This document shows positions 52,757 through 61,527 of a stretch of DNA of 64,000 nt, piece by piece. Both the position numbers and the translations under genes were made by a program. The stretch covers positions 1-64,000 of the forward strand of contig CALWVN010000005.1 in NCBI GenBank assembly GCA_944384995.1. The letters run 5' to 3'. The notes under the pieces were generated by a model that worked only from the letters and a program-made list of their open reading frames with translations, had not been told where the DNA came from and ran no database searches. Source of the stretch: an uncultured Clostridia bacterium (GTDB taxonomy: Bacteria; Bacillota; Clostridia; Oscillospirales; Acutalibacteraceae). Numbering within the stretch: position 1 is the first letter of the stretch; every line of letters starts with the position of its first letter.

Positions 52757-55252
52757 ATGTTCAAATTTACGGGCTTTACGGAAAAAGCCAACCGCGCTTT
52801 AAACAAGGCGGTGCAGGCGGCGGAAAGCATGGGCCACACCTACATCGGCAGCGAGCATCTGCTTTTGGGGCTGCTGTCCGACAAGACCACAGTGGCGGGC
52901 GCAGTGCTCACCGCACGCCATATCCAATATGACAATATCGAAAATTATATCAAACAGGCGGTCGGCGTGGGCGTGCCCACCGAGCTTGTCCCCGACGATT
53001 TCACCCCGCGCAGCAAGCGCATCATCGAAACAGCGGTGCAGCTCGCGCGCGGCATGGGGCAGGCGCTTGTCGGCACCGAGCACGTGCTGCTCGCCATCGT
53101 ACGCGAACCGGACTGCATGGCGGCACAGATGCTCGCACAGTCGGGCGTGTCTTTGCAGGAGATCGTGAACGACGTCTCCAAAAGCGTCATGGGCGGCACG
53201 GCAGCACCTGCCAAAAACGGCGAGGAAGCGTCGGACGGCACGACCCTGTCACAGTTCGGCAGGGATCTGACGAAGCTTGCCAAAGAGGGGAAAATCGACC
53301 CCGTTATCGGCAGACAGAAAGAGATCGAGCGTGTTATCCAGATTCTGAGCCGCCGCACCAAGAACAACCCCTGCCTGATCGGTGAACCCGGCGTCGGCAA
53401 GACCGCTATCGCCGAGGGCTTGGCGCTTAAGATCGTGTCGGGCGAAGTCCCCGAAATGCTTAAAGACAAGCGGATCATCTCGCTTGACCTGACCGGTATG
53501 GTCGCGGGTACAAAGTACCGCGGCGACTTTGAAGAACGCATCAAGAAAGTCATCGATGAAGTCAAAGCGGCAGATGACATCATCCTGTTCATTGACGAGG
53601 TGCACACGCTTGTCGGTGCGGGCAGCGCAGAGGGTGCGGTGGATGCCGCGAATATCCTAAAGCCCTCGCTGGCACGCGGCGAATTGCAGGTCATCGGCGC
53701 AACGACGCTCGAGGAATACCGCAAGAATATCGAAAAGGATGCCGCGCTGGAGCGCCGTTTCCAGCCCATCATCGTCGGCGAGCCGAGCGAAGAAGAGGCG
53801 GTCGAGATCCTCAAAGGCCTTCGCGATAAATACGAGGCGCACCACAAGGTGAAGATCACGGATGAGGCCATCAACGCCGCAGTAAAGCTCTCTTCGCGCT
53901 ACATCGGCGACCGGTACTTGCCGGATAAGGCGATCGACCTGATCGACGAAGCGGCATCGCGTGTAAAATTGCAAACCTTTACAGCTCCGCCTGAGCTGAA
54001 AACGCTTGAAGAGCAGAAAAAAGAGATCGAAGCGGAAAAGCAGTCCGCCGTCAATGCGCAGGAATTCGAGCGCGCCGCCGAGCTTCGTGACCGTGAGAAG
54101 CAGATCGCCGCAGAACTCGCCGAAAAACAGGAGGCTTGGAAGAAGCAGACGGGCAAGAGCCGCGACGAGGTCGGCGAGGCCGAGGTCGCGCAGATCGTGG
54201 CGTCCTGGACGGGTATCCCCATGACCCAGCTGACCACCGAGGAAAGCGAACGGCTTTTGCATTTGGAGGAAGAGCTGCACCGCCGCATCATCGGGCAGGA
54301 GGAAGCCGTCAAGGCGGTCTCCCGTGCCATCCGCCGCGGTAGGGTGGGCTTAAAAGACCCGAAGAAGCCGATTGGCTCATTCATCTTCTTAGGCCCCACG
54401 GGCGTGGGCAAGACCGAGCTTTGCAAGGCGCTCGCCGCCGCGATGTTCGGCGACGAAAACGCCATGATCCGGCTCGACATGTCCGAGTATATGGAGAAGC
54501 ACACCGTCTCGCGTCTGGTCGGTTCGCCGCCCGGCTATGTCGGGTACGAAGAAGGCGGCCAGCTGACGGAAAAGGTGCGCAGAAAGCCGTATTCGGTCGT
54601 CCTGTTCGACGAGATCGAAAAAGCGCACCCCGACGTGTTCAACATGCTGCTGCAAATTCTGGACGACGGCATTTTGACCGACGCCCAAGGTCGGCGCGTG
54701 GACTTCAAAAACTGCGTCATCATCATGACCTCCAACGTCGGCGCGCGGCTCATTACGGATAAGCAGACGGCGTTCGGCTTTGCCGACAGCAGCGAGGCGG
54801 GCGAACGCAACGACGAAAAGATCAAGGAAGCGGTCATGGGCGAGCTTCGCAATACGTTCCGCCCGGAATTCCTTAACCGTGTGGACGACATCATCGTGTT
54901 CCACCGCTTGACGAAGCCCCAGATCAAGGAAATCGCCGCGCGCCTGCTTAGCAACCTGCAAAAGCGCATCGCCACGATGGATATTCACGTCTCGTTTGCG
55001 GACGAAGCGATCGAAAAGATCGCGGACGCGGGCTTCGACGAGGTCTATGGGGCACGCCCCTTAAAGCGCGCCATCCAAAGCCGGATCGAGGATACGCTCT
55101 CCGAAGCGATGCTGCGCGGCGAAGTGAAAGCACAGCACAGCTATACCTGCCGCGTTGCGGGCGACGGCTTTGTGTTCGCGGAGGACGGCGCATCGCCCGA
55201 AACAACAGAATCGAATGAGGTCGTCGAGCTGTCCGAAAAAAATGAGGGATGA
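52757..55252 (+). CDS. clpC: Clp protease ATPase subunit ClpC
   Basis: 831 aa. N-terminal Clp repeat domain (1-145), AAA1 with GEPGVGKTA (about residue 211), a middle domain with UVR motif ([15 protein letters not shown]), AAA2 with [14 protein letters not shown] (about 545), and a C-terminal small domain. Unfolds phospho-arginine-tagged and other substrates for ClpP. Last gene of the CtsR operon; a new promoter begins 4 nt after its stop. Confidence 0.97.
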   Translation: MFKFTGFTEKANRALNKAVQAAESMGHTYIGSEHLLLGLLSDKTTVAGAVLTARHIQYDNIENYIKQAVGVGVPTELVPDDFTPRSKRIIETAVQLARGMGQALVGTEHVLLAIVREPDCMAAQMLAQSGVSLQEIVNDVSKSVMGGTAAPAKNGEEASDGTTLSQFGRDLTKLAKEGKIDPVIGRQKEIERVIQILSRRTKNNPCLIGEPGVGKTAIAEGLALKIVSGEVPEMLKDKRIISLDLTGMVAGTKYRGDFEERIKKVIDEVKAADDIILFIDEVHTLVGAGSAEGAVDAANILKPSLARGELQVIGATTLEEYRKNIEKDAALERRFQPIIVGEPSEEEAVEILKGLRDKYEAHHKVKITDEAINAAVKLSSRYIGDRYLPDKAIDLIDEAASRVKLQTFTAPPELKTLEEQKKEIEAEKQSAVNAQEFERAAELRDREKQIAAELAEKQEAWKKQTGKSRDEVGEAEVAQIVASWTGIPMTQLTTEESERLLHLEEELHRRIIGQEEAVKAVSRAIRRGRVGLKDPKKPIGSFIFLGPTGVGKTELCKALAAAMFGDENAMIRLDMSEYMEKHTVSRLVGSPPGYVGYEEGGQLTEKVRRKPYSVVLFDEIEKAHPDVFNMLLQILDDGILTDAQGRRVDFKNCVIIMTSNVGARLITDKQTAFGFADSSEAGERNDEKIKEAVMGELRNTFRPEFLNRVDDIIVFHRLTKPQIKEIAARLLSNLQKRIATMDIHVSFADEAIEKIADAGFDEVYGARPLKRAIQSRIEDTLSEAMLRGEVKAQHSYTCRVAGDGFVFAEDGASPETTESNEVVELSEKNEG

Positions 55253-55256
55253 CCCC

Positions 55257-55311
55257 TTGACAAACCGGGGATTCTCCTTATAATAGAATATGCAAAGCGA
55301 ACAAATGTTCG
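55257..55311 (+). promoter_or_regulatory. Promoter with LexA (SOS) box
   Basis: TTGACA (55257-55262), 16-nt spacer, TATAAT (55279-55284). The LexA box CGAACAAATGTTCG (55298-55311) is an exact match to the Gram-positive consensus CGAACNNNNGTTCG and lies over the first transcribed bases, so LexA would repress and DNA damage would open it. Confidence 0.85.
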
Positions 55312-55321
55312 AAACAGAAAG

Positions 55322-55362
55322 CAACACCTTGCGCGTAATGCGTATAGGTGTTGTTTTCGTTT
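55322..55362 (+). terminator. Terminator-like hairpin in the leader of the SOS cassette
   Basis: CAACACCT / AGGTGTTG plus inner GC pairing, followed by TTTTCGTTT. It lies between the promoter and the first gene, so most transcripts could stop after about 70 nt unless read-through occurs. It may be an attenuator or the 3' end of a small RNA. Confidence 0.6.
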
Positions 55363-55412
55363 CGACCAAGGTAAAGGCTCTGATGTCCTTGCCTTCAAGA
55401 AAGGAGAATCCA

Positions 55413-55838
55413 ATGCCCATTTCTTATGTGACCGAACCTATGGTGCTCACCGAGGGCGAATACCTGTATTTGACCGAGGCGCTCGAACCGCTGACCGGCG
55501 AGCAGGTACACGACGGCGCTGTGGCACGCTTTGTGGTGCACAGCCGGCAAGAGGTGCTGCGCCAGATCGTGCAGTGCGTGCTCGAAGGGGAGCTGACCGA
55601 TGAAGAGCGCATGGTGGCGAGGCTGCTGCTTATGGAGGGGGAAAGCGTGGTCGGCACGGCGCGCCGCTGCTCGCTTTCGCGCGGGCGGGTCTATACGCTT
55701 GCACAAGCGGCGGAAACGAAGCTGCGCATGTGCTTGAAGTACCCGTTTTTGTTAGACTTCAGCCTTGCCAAGCCTCAAAAGCCCATCGCGGAGCTTGTCA
55801 AACAATATGGAGGTGCCGTATGCAGCAAAATATCGTGA
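55413..55838 (+). CDS. Small regulator with sigma-region-4-like HTH, phage late-activator type
   Basis: 141 aa. Residues about 61-106 (LTDEERMVARLLLMEGESVV, then LSRGRVYTLAQAAETKLR) read as a sigma region 4 helix-turn-helix. There is no region 2. This plan is seen in ArpU/RinA-like phage late-gene activators and, more distantly, in small SOS-controlled sigma factors such as UviA. AAGAAAGGAG precedes the ATG. It is the first gene after the LexA box and its end overlaps the next gene by 19 nt. Confidence 0.6.
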   Translation: MPISYVTEPMVLTEGEYLYLTEALEPLTGEQVHDGAVARFVVHSRQEVLRQIVQCVLEGELTDEERMVARLLLMEGESVVGTARRCSLSRGRVYTLAQAAETKLRMCLKYPFLLDFSLAKPQKPIAELVKQYGGAVCSKIS

Positions 55839-57448
55839 CCGTCGAAGTCCCCGCGTCGCTGCCCGAACCCGCGCAGGATATTACGGCGGGCAATATGTAC
55901 GAGCACAACGCCACAGCGCTGGAATTTGTGCTCGATGAATTGCTTGTTTCGGCGGCTTACAAGTATTATCTTGAGTTTGTCACGCTCGGCGGCGTGTCGC
56001 GCACCGGATACCTTACGCCGGATGAGGCGGGAAAAATCCTGTTTCCCGTCCCGCAGGCGGTCACGGCGCAGATGACCGCGCTGTGCGTGCTCAACATCGT
56101 GCAGGTGTCCGATGACGGCGTGACCGAGCAGCTTATAAAAGCGCAGACCGTGCGGCTGCATTTTTCGCCGCTCGAAAACACGGAAAAGCAGTTGTGCGCC
56201 GATTACGAATTTACGATCAACAGCCTGCTTGCCGCCATCGAGAACGACACGTTCAAGGGCGACAAGGGCGACAAGGGCGATGCCTATATCCTGACCGATG
56301 CGGACAAAACGGAGATTGCGTCTCATGTGGACGAGGCGTTTTACGGGCTGCCGCTGCAAAAACAGGCGGCGCTTGCCGGGTCGGGCGTTGTGACCGGTGC
56401 GGCGGGGAACGCCGAGGTGCACGGGCTGTCGGTGGTGCCGCGGGAAGCTTCTCTCGCCGGAGAGGCCTGCGCGATGATCGCCGTCGGACACAACGAGATC
56501 GCCTGGCTGCTGGACAGCACGCAGCATACGCAGTTTGAGCAGACGACAGGTACTTACTGCCAGGCGACCTTGACGCTGGAGCCGAACACGGAATACGTGC
56601 TGCTCAAAGCGGATGCCAAACCATCTGCCGTGACCTATTCTTATCTGCAGGTCGGAAAGAGCAGCTATTGGTTCTGCCATAAGGAAATTGCGGCGCAGAA
56701 CAAGGCGTATATGGAATTTACCACTTCGGAGGATGGGCTTTGTGTGTTGGTCTGTACCAACCTGTATATTTCCGCCGCCCTATACGAAACGGCCTTGAAC
56801 AGCGACTGGAGAGGCCTCGGAATTTACAAAAAAGCGGACGTTCTGGCCCTGCAGCAAAGCTTTGACGACCCGCTTTATCGGCTGGACGCCGACTGTACGG
56901 ATGCATTTGATTTTATCCGTGGGACGTGTACCCGCCGAACGGCCAAGCTGCGTCTGTCTGCGGATATGCTGACCGACAGCCAGCCCCTCCAAAGAGGGTC
57001 CGCCGGTGAAGCGCCGGCGTATCGGTACACGTTTACGCCGCCGGCTTCTGCGCCGACCAAGCAGGAAGGATACGCCGGCGGGCTCTGCGCTTTGCTGCCG
57101 GTCATGGACGCCGATGTGACCGACGCCGAAGGGTATGCGCAGTACGTCGAGCAAACGGGACAGACTGGGGGCGTCTGGTTCGGCGGACACGGCATCGTCG
57201 TGCTGAGCACTACGCCGCCGGACGCGCTTGCCGCTTATCTTTCCGAAAACACGCTGGAGGTCCTGTATGCGGCGGTGAGCCGGACACAGACGTTGGCTGA
57301 ACCGCGGGCATGTACGCTGCCTGTACAGGCGAGACAATATGTCGTTGCACCGGACACGGTCTGCGCGACGATGAATTATCGAGCCGATCTTTCGGCGGTG
57401 GTGCAAGACTTGGAGTCAAGGCTCGCGGCTCTGGAGAATACACTGTAA
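55820..57448 (+). CDS. Phage tail/baseplate-type protein with collagen-like motif
   Basis: 542 aa. An N-terminal region of about 140 residues resembling baseplate upper-protein (BppU-like) domains, a short collagen-like GDKGDKGDA (residues 147-155) followed by YILTDADKTEIA, then a long beta-rich C-terminal part with no recognised family and a terminal coiled coil (DLESRLAALE). Such layouts occur in tail fibres and receptor-binding proteins of Firmicute phages. ATGGAGGTG precedes the ATG at 55820. No tail tube, sheath or tape-measure gene is near. Confidence 0.55.
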   Translation: MQQNIVTVEVPASLPEPAQDITAGNMYEHNATALEFVLDELLVSAAYKYYLEFVTLGGVSRTGYLTPDEAGKILFPVPQAVTAQMTALCVLNIVQVSDDGVTEQLIKAQTVRLHFSPLENTEKQLCADYEFTINSLLAAIENDTFKGDKGDKGDAYILTDADKTEIASHVDEAFYGLPLQKQAALAGSGVVTGAAGNAEVHGLSVVPREASLAGEACAMIAVGHNEIAWLLDSTQHTQFEQTTGTYCQATLTLEPNTEYVLLKADAKPSAVTYSYLQVGKSSYWFCHKEIAAQNKAYMEFTTSEDGLCVLVCTNLYISAALYETALNSDWRGLGIYKKADVLALQQSFDDPLYRLDADCTDAFDFIRGTCTRRTAKLRLSADMLTDSQPLQRGSAGEAPAYRYTFTPPASAPTKQEGYAGGLCALLPVMDADVTDAEGYAQYVEQTGQTGGVWFGGHGIVVLSTTPPDALAAYLSENTLEVLYAAVSRTQTLAEPRACTLPVQARQYVVAPDTVCATMNYRADLSAVVQDLESRLAALENTL

Positions 57449-57462
57449 CAGGAGGTTTTTCT

Positions 57463-58332
57463 ATGGAAATTTTATTCAAAGGCATTGACGTGTCCAAATG
57501 GCAGGGCACGATTGATTGGAATAAAGTCAAAAATGCGGGCGTGCAGTTCGCCATGCTGCGCGCAGGCTACGGCCGCTACGAGGGCCAGGCCGACGAATAT
57601 TTTGAAGAAAATTACAAAAACGCGACGGCCGCAGGACTGCCCGTCGGCGCTTACCACTTCAGCTATGCCAAAACCGTCGAACAGGCGAAAGCGGAGGCGG
57701 CGTACTGCAAAAAGCTGATCGCCGGCAAGACCTTTGCGTTCCCCATTGCCTACGACGTGGAAGACGACGGGCAGGCGTCGCTTTCCAAAGACCAGATCAG
57801 CGCCATCGTGGACGCCTTCTGCTCCGAAATGGAAGCGGCGGGATACTACGTCTGCGTGTATATGAACCTGTCGTGGCTCAACTCGAAGCTCACGGATGAC
57901 ATGTTCAAAAAGTACGACGTCTGGCTTGCGCATTGGACGAAAAGCACCAACTTTGCGCGCAGCTACGGGATGTGGCAGTACACCTCCGACGGCGCTGTGG
58001 ACGGCATTACAGGCAGGGTAGACCTTGACTACGCCTACAAAAACTACCCGAACATCATGCGCGTCAACGGCCTCAACGGGTTCAAAAAAGAAGGTGCGTC
58101 CGGCAGCGGCAGCGGCTTCACCGCGCGCATGATGGTCACGCTCGACAACACACCGCTGTATGTGTCCGCTACGGCGAAAACACCTGCGGCATATAAGTCG
58201 GGCACCTTCTACCTGTATGACGGCAAGGAAATGAGCGGCCGCTACCGCATCACCAATTCCCCCTCCCGCGCGGGCAAAACGCCGATCTCCGAAAACGTGA
58301 CCGGCTATGTCAACAAAGCGGACTTGAGGTGA
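57463..58332 (+). CDS. GH25 endolysin (muramidase) with C-terminal SH3-like domain
   Basis: 289 aa. GH25 catalytic domain (residues 5-205): GIDVSKWQG with Asp9, and FPIAYDVEDDG with Asp98 and the catalytic Glu100. The C-terminal about 70 residues resemble a bacterial SH3 cell-wall-binding domain (NVTGYVNKADL end). No signal peptide, so it needs the holin to reach the wall. ACAGGAGG precedes the ATG at 57463. Confidence 0.92.
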   Translation: MEILFKGIDVSKWQGTIDWNKVKNAGVQFAMLRAGYGRYEGQADEYFEENYKNATAAGLPVGAYHFSYAKTVEQAKAEAAYCKKLIAGKTFAFPIAYDVEDDGQASLSKDQISAIVDAFCSEMEAAGYYVCVYMNLSWLNSKLTDDMFKKYDVWLAHWTKSTNFARSYGMWQYTSDGAVDGITGRVDLDYAYKNYPNIMRVNGLNGFKKEGASGSGSGFTARMMVTLDNTPLYVSATAKTPAAYKSGTFYLYDGKEMSGRYRITNSPSRAGKTPISENVTGYVNKADLR

Positions 58333-58337
58333 TCGCT

Positions 58338-58604
58338 TTGGCGGAGCAGGACGTATATGCCCACAGGATCGCGAAGCTGGAGGAAGATGTCAAGCATCTG
58401 TATTCCAAAACGAACGGATTTGCGATCACAAGCGCCGAAATGAACACGAAGCTCGACAACGTGCTTGTCACGCTCGGGGAGCTCAAAGAGAGCATCAAAG
58501 CGGTGCGCGAGCGCCCGGCACGGCTTTGGGATAAGCTGATCCTCGCCGTGCTCGCGGCGGCGGGCACGGGCTTCGGTACGGCGCTCTGGATCGCGGTTCG
58601 CTGA
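58338..58604 (+). CDS. XhlA-like lysis-associated membrane protein
   Basis: 88 aa from TTG at 58338, which follows GAGGTGAT; a GTG at 58329 in the same frame overlaps the endolysin stop and is the alternative. Residues about 10-60 are a coiled coil (KLEEDVKHLYSK), and a single C-terminal helix (DKLILAVLAAAGTGFGTALW) enters the membrane. XhlA-type proteins in Bacillus PBSX act with holin and endolysin. Position between endolysin and holin supports the call. Confidence 0.75.
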   Translation: MAEQDVYAHRIAKLEEDVKHLYSKTNGFAITSAEMNTKLDNVLVTLGELKESIKAVRERPARLWDKLILAVLAAAGTGFGTALWIAVR

Positions 58605-58617
58605 AAGGAGAGATAAA

Positions 58618-58929
58618 ATGGAGTTTCTGGATTTCATTATGGAGCACGCACTGATCCTGATTCCCGTGCTCAATATACTCGGCCTGATTTTCAAAAAGAC
58701 CGAAAAGATACCCGACAAATGGATCCCGCTCATCCTGCTTGTGTTCGGAATTGCGGGCGCGTTTGCGATCCTCGGTTTTTCCGCGGACGCGGCGGTGCAG
58801 GGCGTTCTCGTCACAGGCGTCGCCGTATACGGCGAACAGGTCGTCAAGCAACTCAAAAAGAGCTCAAAAAGCGGTGCGGCCGAAACGGCAGACCCTGCAA
58901 ACGCAGCTGCCGAGCAAACCAAGCAATAG
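58618..58929 (+). CDS. Phage holin
   Basis: 103 aa. Two or three membrane helices (about 8-26, 36-55, 60-72) and a charged hydrophilic C-terminal tail (KKSSKSG...). Fits small class II holins of Firmicute phages. GAAAGGAG precedes the ATG. It would make pores that let the GH25 enzyme reach the peptidoglycan. Last gene of the SOS-linked cassette. Confidence 0.8.
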   Translation: MEFLDFIMEHALILIPVLNILGLIFKKTEKIPDKWIPLILLVFGIAGAFAILGFSADAAVQGVLVTGVAVYGEQVVKQLKKSSKSGAAETADPANAAAEQTKQ

Positions 58930-58939
58930 GATTCACCCG

Positions 58940-58977
58940 GCGCCCGGGAAGACCGCGGTCTTCCCGGGCGCGTTTTT
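58940..58977 (+). terminator. Terminator of the lysis cassette
   Basis: A palindrome with 16-bp arms (58940-58955 / 58956-58971, GCGCCCGGGAAGACCG) followed by CGTTTTTGG. Confidence 0.93.
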
Positions 58978-59042
58978 GGAAATTTTATGCACTATGTTCA
59001 AAATTTATAGGCCTGTTTCGGCGTGGAGTTGGCTTGATTTTA

Positions 59043-59071
59043 TTGACTTTTCCACAGAAAAACAGTATTAT
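59043..59071 (+). promoter_or_regulatory. Promoter of the exopolysaccharide locus
   Basis: TTGACT (59043-59048), 17-nt spacer, TATTAT (59066-59071), within an AT-rich stretch unlike the surrounding DNA. Confidence 0.7.
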
Positions 59072-59104
59072 TTATATATATATACGCTTAAGGGGGATAC
59101 AGGA

Positions 59105-59740
59105 TTGTATAAGCGTTTCAAACGGGCTATGGATGTGTTGGCAGCGCTGCTGGCACTTGTGTTGCTGTCCCCGCTTTTGCTGGTGACGGCAATTTTGGTG
59201 CGCTCGACTTCCAAGGGCCCTGTGATCTTTAAGCAGGCGCGCATCGGAAGGGACGGCAAGGTTTTTGAAATCTATAAATTCCGTTCCATGTGCGTCGGCG
59301 CCGAGCAGAAGGGCAGCGGTGTGTACTCCGGCAAGGGGGATCCCCGCGTTACCAAAGTCGGCAAATTCCTGCGTGCGACCAGCATCGACGAGCTCCCCCA
59401 GCTTATCAATATCCTCAAAGGCGATATGAGCTTTATCGGGCCGCGGCCGCCTCTGACATACCACCCGTGGCCGTACGGCGAATACACTCCCGAACAGCGC
59501 CGGATGTTTGAAGTCCGGCCCGGTATGACCGGCTGGGCGCAGGTCAACGGACGCAAGGGCGTCGAATGGAACCACCGCATCGAGCTCAACGTCTGGTATG
59601 TGGATCATATGTCCTTGTGGCTCGATATCAAAATTTTATTCCTGACGGCGGCCAAGGTGTTTTCGAACGCGGATAATGAAAACACGGCGGCGACGGTGCA
59701 GCCGGCCGAAAAAGAGCCTGCGGAAAGTGTGAAACGATAA
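59105..59740 (+). CDS. Sugar transferase (polyprenyl-phosphate hexose-1-phosphate transferase)
   Basis: 211 aa from TTG at 59105, which follows AGGGGGAT and precedes the family N-terminus YKRFKRAMDVLAALL. One membrane helix (about 9-30) and the cytosolic catalytic domain: KQARIGRDGKVFEIYKFRSM, KVGKFLRATSIDELPQLINI, MSFIGPRPPL, and RPGMTGWAQVNGR. Starts a lipid-linked repeat unit by moving a hexose phosphate to undecaprenyl phosphate. First gene of the locus; overlaps the next by 1 nt. Confidence 0.92.
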   Translation: MYKRFKRAMDVLAALLALVLLSPLLLVTAILVRSTSKGPVIFKQARIGRDGKVFEIYKFRSMCVGAEQKGSGVYSGKGDPRVTKVGKFLRATSIDELPQLINILKGDMSFIGPRPPLTYHPWPYGEYTPEQRRMFEVRPGMTGWAQVNGRKGVEWNHRIELNVWYVDHMSLWLDIKILFLTAAKVFSNADNENTAATVQPAEKEPAESVKR

Positions 59741-60573
59741 TGCCGTTAAAATTGATGTATCTGACCAATGACCCGTCTGTCGCCGCCCTTGCGCAGGACG
59801 CCGGGGTCGACCGTATTTTTTTGGACTTGGAGCTGCGCGGGAAAGAGGCGCGGCAGAAAAACATGGACACGGTCATTTCCCACAACAGCTTCGAGGATGT
59901 TGGGAAACTGCGCGCGGTCCTGACCTCGTCCGAGCTGCTCGTGCGCGTCAACAGCATGTATGAAGACTCCCGCGCAGAAGTGAACCGTGTCATCGAAGAC
60001 GGCGTCGATGTCGTCATGCTGCCGTACTTCAAAACGGTCCGCGAGGTAGCCGACTTCGTGTCGATTTGTGCGGGGCGCGTGAGGACCTGTCTGCTGTTCG
60101 AAACGCCGCAGGCCGTCGAGCAAATCGACGAGATTTTGGCTCTCCCCGGCATCGATGAAGTCCATATCGGCATCAACGACCTGCACCTCGGCTACCACAA
60201 GACGTTCATGTTTGAGCTGCTTGCGGACGGTACGGTGGAACGCATTTGCCGCAAATTTGCCGAAAAGGGGCTTCCCTACGGCTTCGGCGGCGTCGGTCGT
60301 CCGGGCGCGAAGGTCGCGCTTCCGGCTGAACGCATTTTGGCGGAGCACTACCGGCTCGGGTCTCGGCAGGTCATTTTGTCGCGCGCATTTTGCGATGTTT
60401 CGAAGCTTGCCGACCGCAGCCACCTTGCGGAAGATTTCAAAGACGGCGTTGCGGCCATCCGCGCCTGCGAAGAAGCGTGCGCGAAGCTTTCTCCGCTCGA
60501 ACAGCGCGAGAACCACGAGACCGTACAGGAGATCGTGCGGCAGATCGTCGCGGCGGCGAACGTCAGATCCTAA
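59740..60573 (+). CDS. HpcH/HpaI-type aldolase family protein of polysaccharide loci
   Basis: 277 aa (beta/alpha)8. The metal-binding Glu and Asp of the HpaI/CitE superfamily are present: LLFETPQAVEQIDEI and IDEVHIGINDLHLG. The catalytic His normally found in the DxEH motif is missing; the site reads FLDLELRG. Related proteins occur in capsule clusters. It may form or cleave a keto-acid used to decorate the polymer. Overlaps the stop of the sugar transferase by 1 nt (TAATG), so clearly in the same operon. Confidence 0.75.
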   Translation: MPLKLMYLTNDPSVAALAQDAGVDRIFLDLELRGKEARQKNMDTVISHNSFEDVGKLRAVLTSSELLVRVNSMYEDSRAEVNRVIEDGVDVVMLPYFKTVREVADFVSICAGRVRTCLLFETPQAVEQIDEILALPGIDEVHIGINDLHLGYHKTFMFELLADGTVERICRKFAEKGLPYGFGGVGRPGAKVALPAERILAEHYRLGSRQVILSRAFCDVSKLADRSHLAEDFKDGVAAIRACEEACAKLSPLEQRENHETVQEIVRQIVAAANVRS

Positions 60574-60609
60574 GACCATCCGCAGGATGGAAAAAGGGGA
60601 TGCTTGCAA

Positions 60610-61527
60610 ATGATAGCCCTTTTGACCGGCGCATATCAATATACGAAACCTCAGCTCGCGGCGCTTCGCGCACTGGGGCTGGAGGTCGTTTGGATGCGGG
60701 AGGAAAGCGGTGACCTCCCGGAACACGCCGATCAAGCGGAGGTCGCGGTCTGCAACGGTCTCTTCCTGCACCACAAGCTGACTGAATTTCCCCGCCTTCG
60801 CTGCGTGCAGCTGACAAGCGCGGGGCTTGACCGCGTGCCGGTTACGGAATTGCGGGAAAAGGGGATCGCGCTTTACAATGCGCGCGGTGTCTATAGCGTA
60901 CCGATGGCGGAGTTCGTGCTTTGGGGCGTTTTGTCCCTCTGCAAGCACGCGAACGTTTTTTATGCGAACCAAAAAGCCCGCGTTTGGGAAAAGGACCGCA
61001 CGCTTTCGGAGCTGGCGGGAAAGAAAGTTTTGGTGGTTGGCTTCGGCAGCGTCGGCGCGGCGTGCGCAAAACGCTTTCGAGCGTTCGACGCGACTGTTTT
61101 GGCGGCCGACCTGCAAAAGCCGAGCGGCGGGTTCGATGTGTTTTATTCGATGGAACGGCTGCCCGAAGCCCTTTCCCATGCGGACGTCGTTGTGCTCACC
61201 TTGCCGCTGACGGAAGAAACACGCGGGATGTTCGGCGAAACGCTGCTGAAGTCTTGCAAGAAAGGCGCGGTGCTCGTCAATGTTGCCCGCGGGGCGCTGG
61301 TCGACGCGGCGGCGCTTTCAAAGGCTTTGCAGAGCGGGGATTTGGGCGGCGCGGTGCTCGATGTGTTCGAAACGGAGCCGCTGCCCGCCGAAAGCCCGCT
61401 TTGGGACCTGCCCAATGTGCTTATCACGCCGCATAATTCGTTCGTGTCGGAACAGAACCGCGACCGGTTATTCTCGGTCATTTTTGAAAATTTGCAGGCG
61501 TTTTTAAAGGGGGCAAACGAAATATGA
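60610..61527 (+). CDS. D-2-hydroxyacid dehydrogenase family protein
   Basis: 305 aa. Rossmann NAD domain with VLVVGFGSVGAACAKRF, and the catalytic Arg (NVARGALVDA), Glu (DVFETEPLP) and His (ITPHNSF) of the family. The ATG at 60610 follows AAAGGGG; a TTG two codons upstream is possible. Lies between the aldolase and a glycosyltransferase. With the aldolase it may make a hydroxyacid or keto-acid sugar substituent (inference). Confidence 0.88.
   Translation: MIALLTGAYQYTKPQLAALRALGLEVVWMREESGDLPEHADQAEVAVCNGLFLHHKLTEFPRLRCVQLTSAGLDRVPVTELREKGIALYNARGVYSVPMAEFVLWGVLSLCKHANVFYANQKARVWEKDRTLSELAGKKVLVVGFGSVGAACAKRFRAFDATVLAADLQKPSGGFDVFYSMERLPEALSHADVVVLTLPLTEETRGMFGETLLKSCKKGAVLVNVARGALVDAAALSKALQSGDLGGAVLDVFETEPLPAESPLWDLPNVLITPHNSFVSEQNRDRLFSVIFENLQAFLKGANEI

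Noticed and set aside
55253..58980. A complete prophage
   Set aside because: Only lysis and one tail-type gene are present; host genes clpC and the EPS locus flank it directly, and I saw no att-like direct repeats.
59746..61179. A 477-codon open frame on the minus strand
   Set aside because: It lies fully opposite the aldolase and dehydrogenase genes, which have clear motifs.
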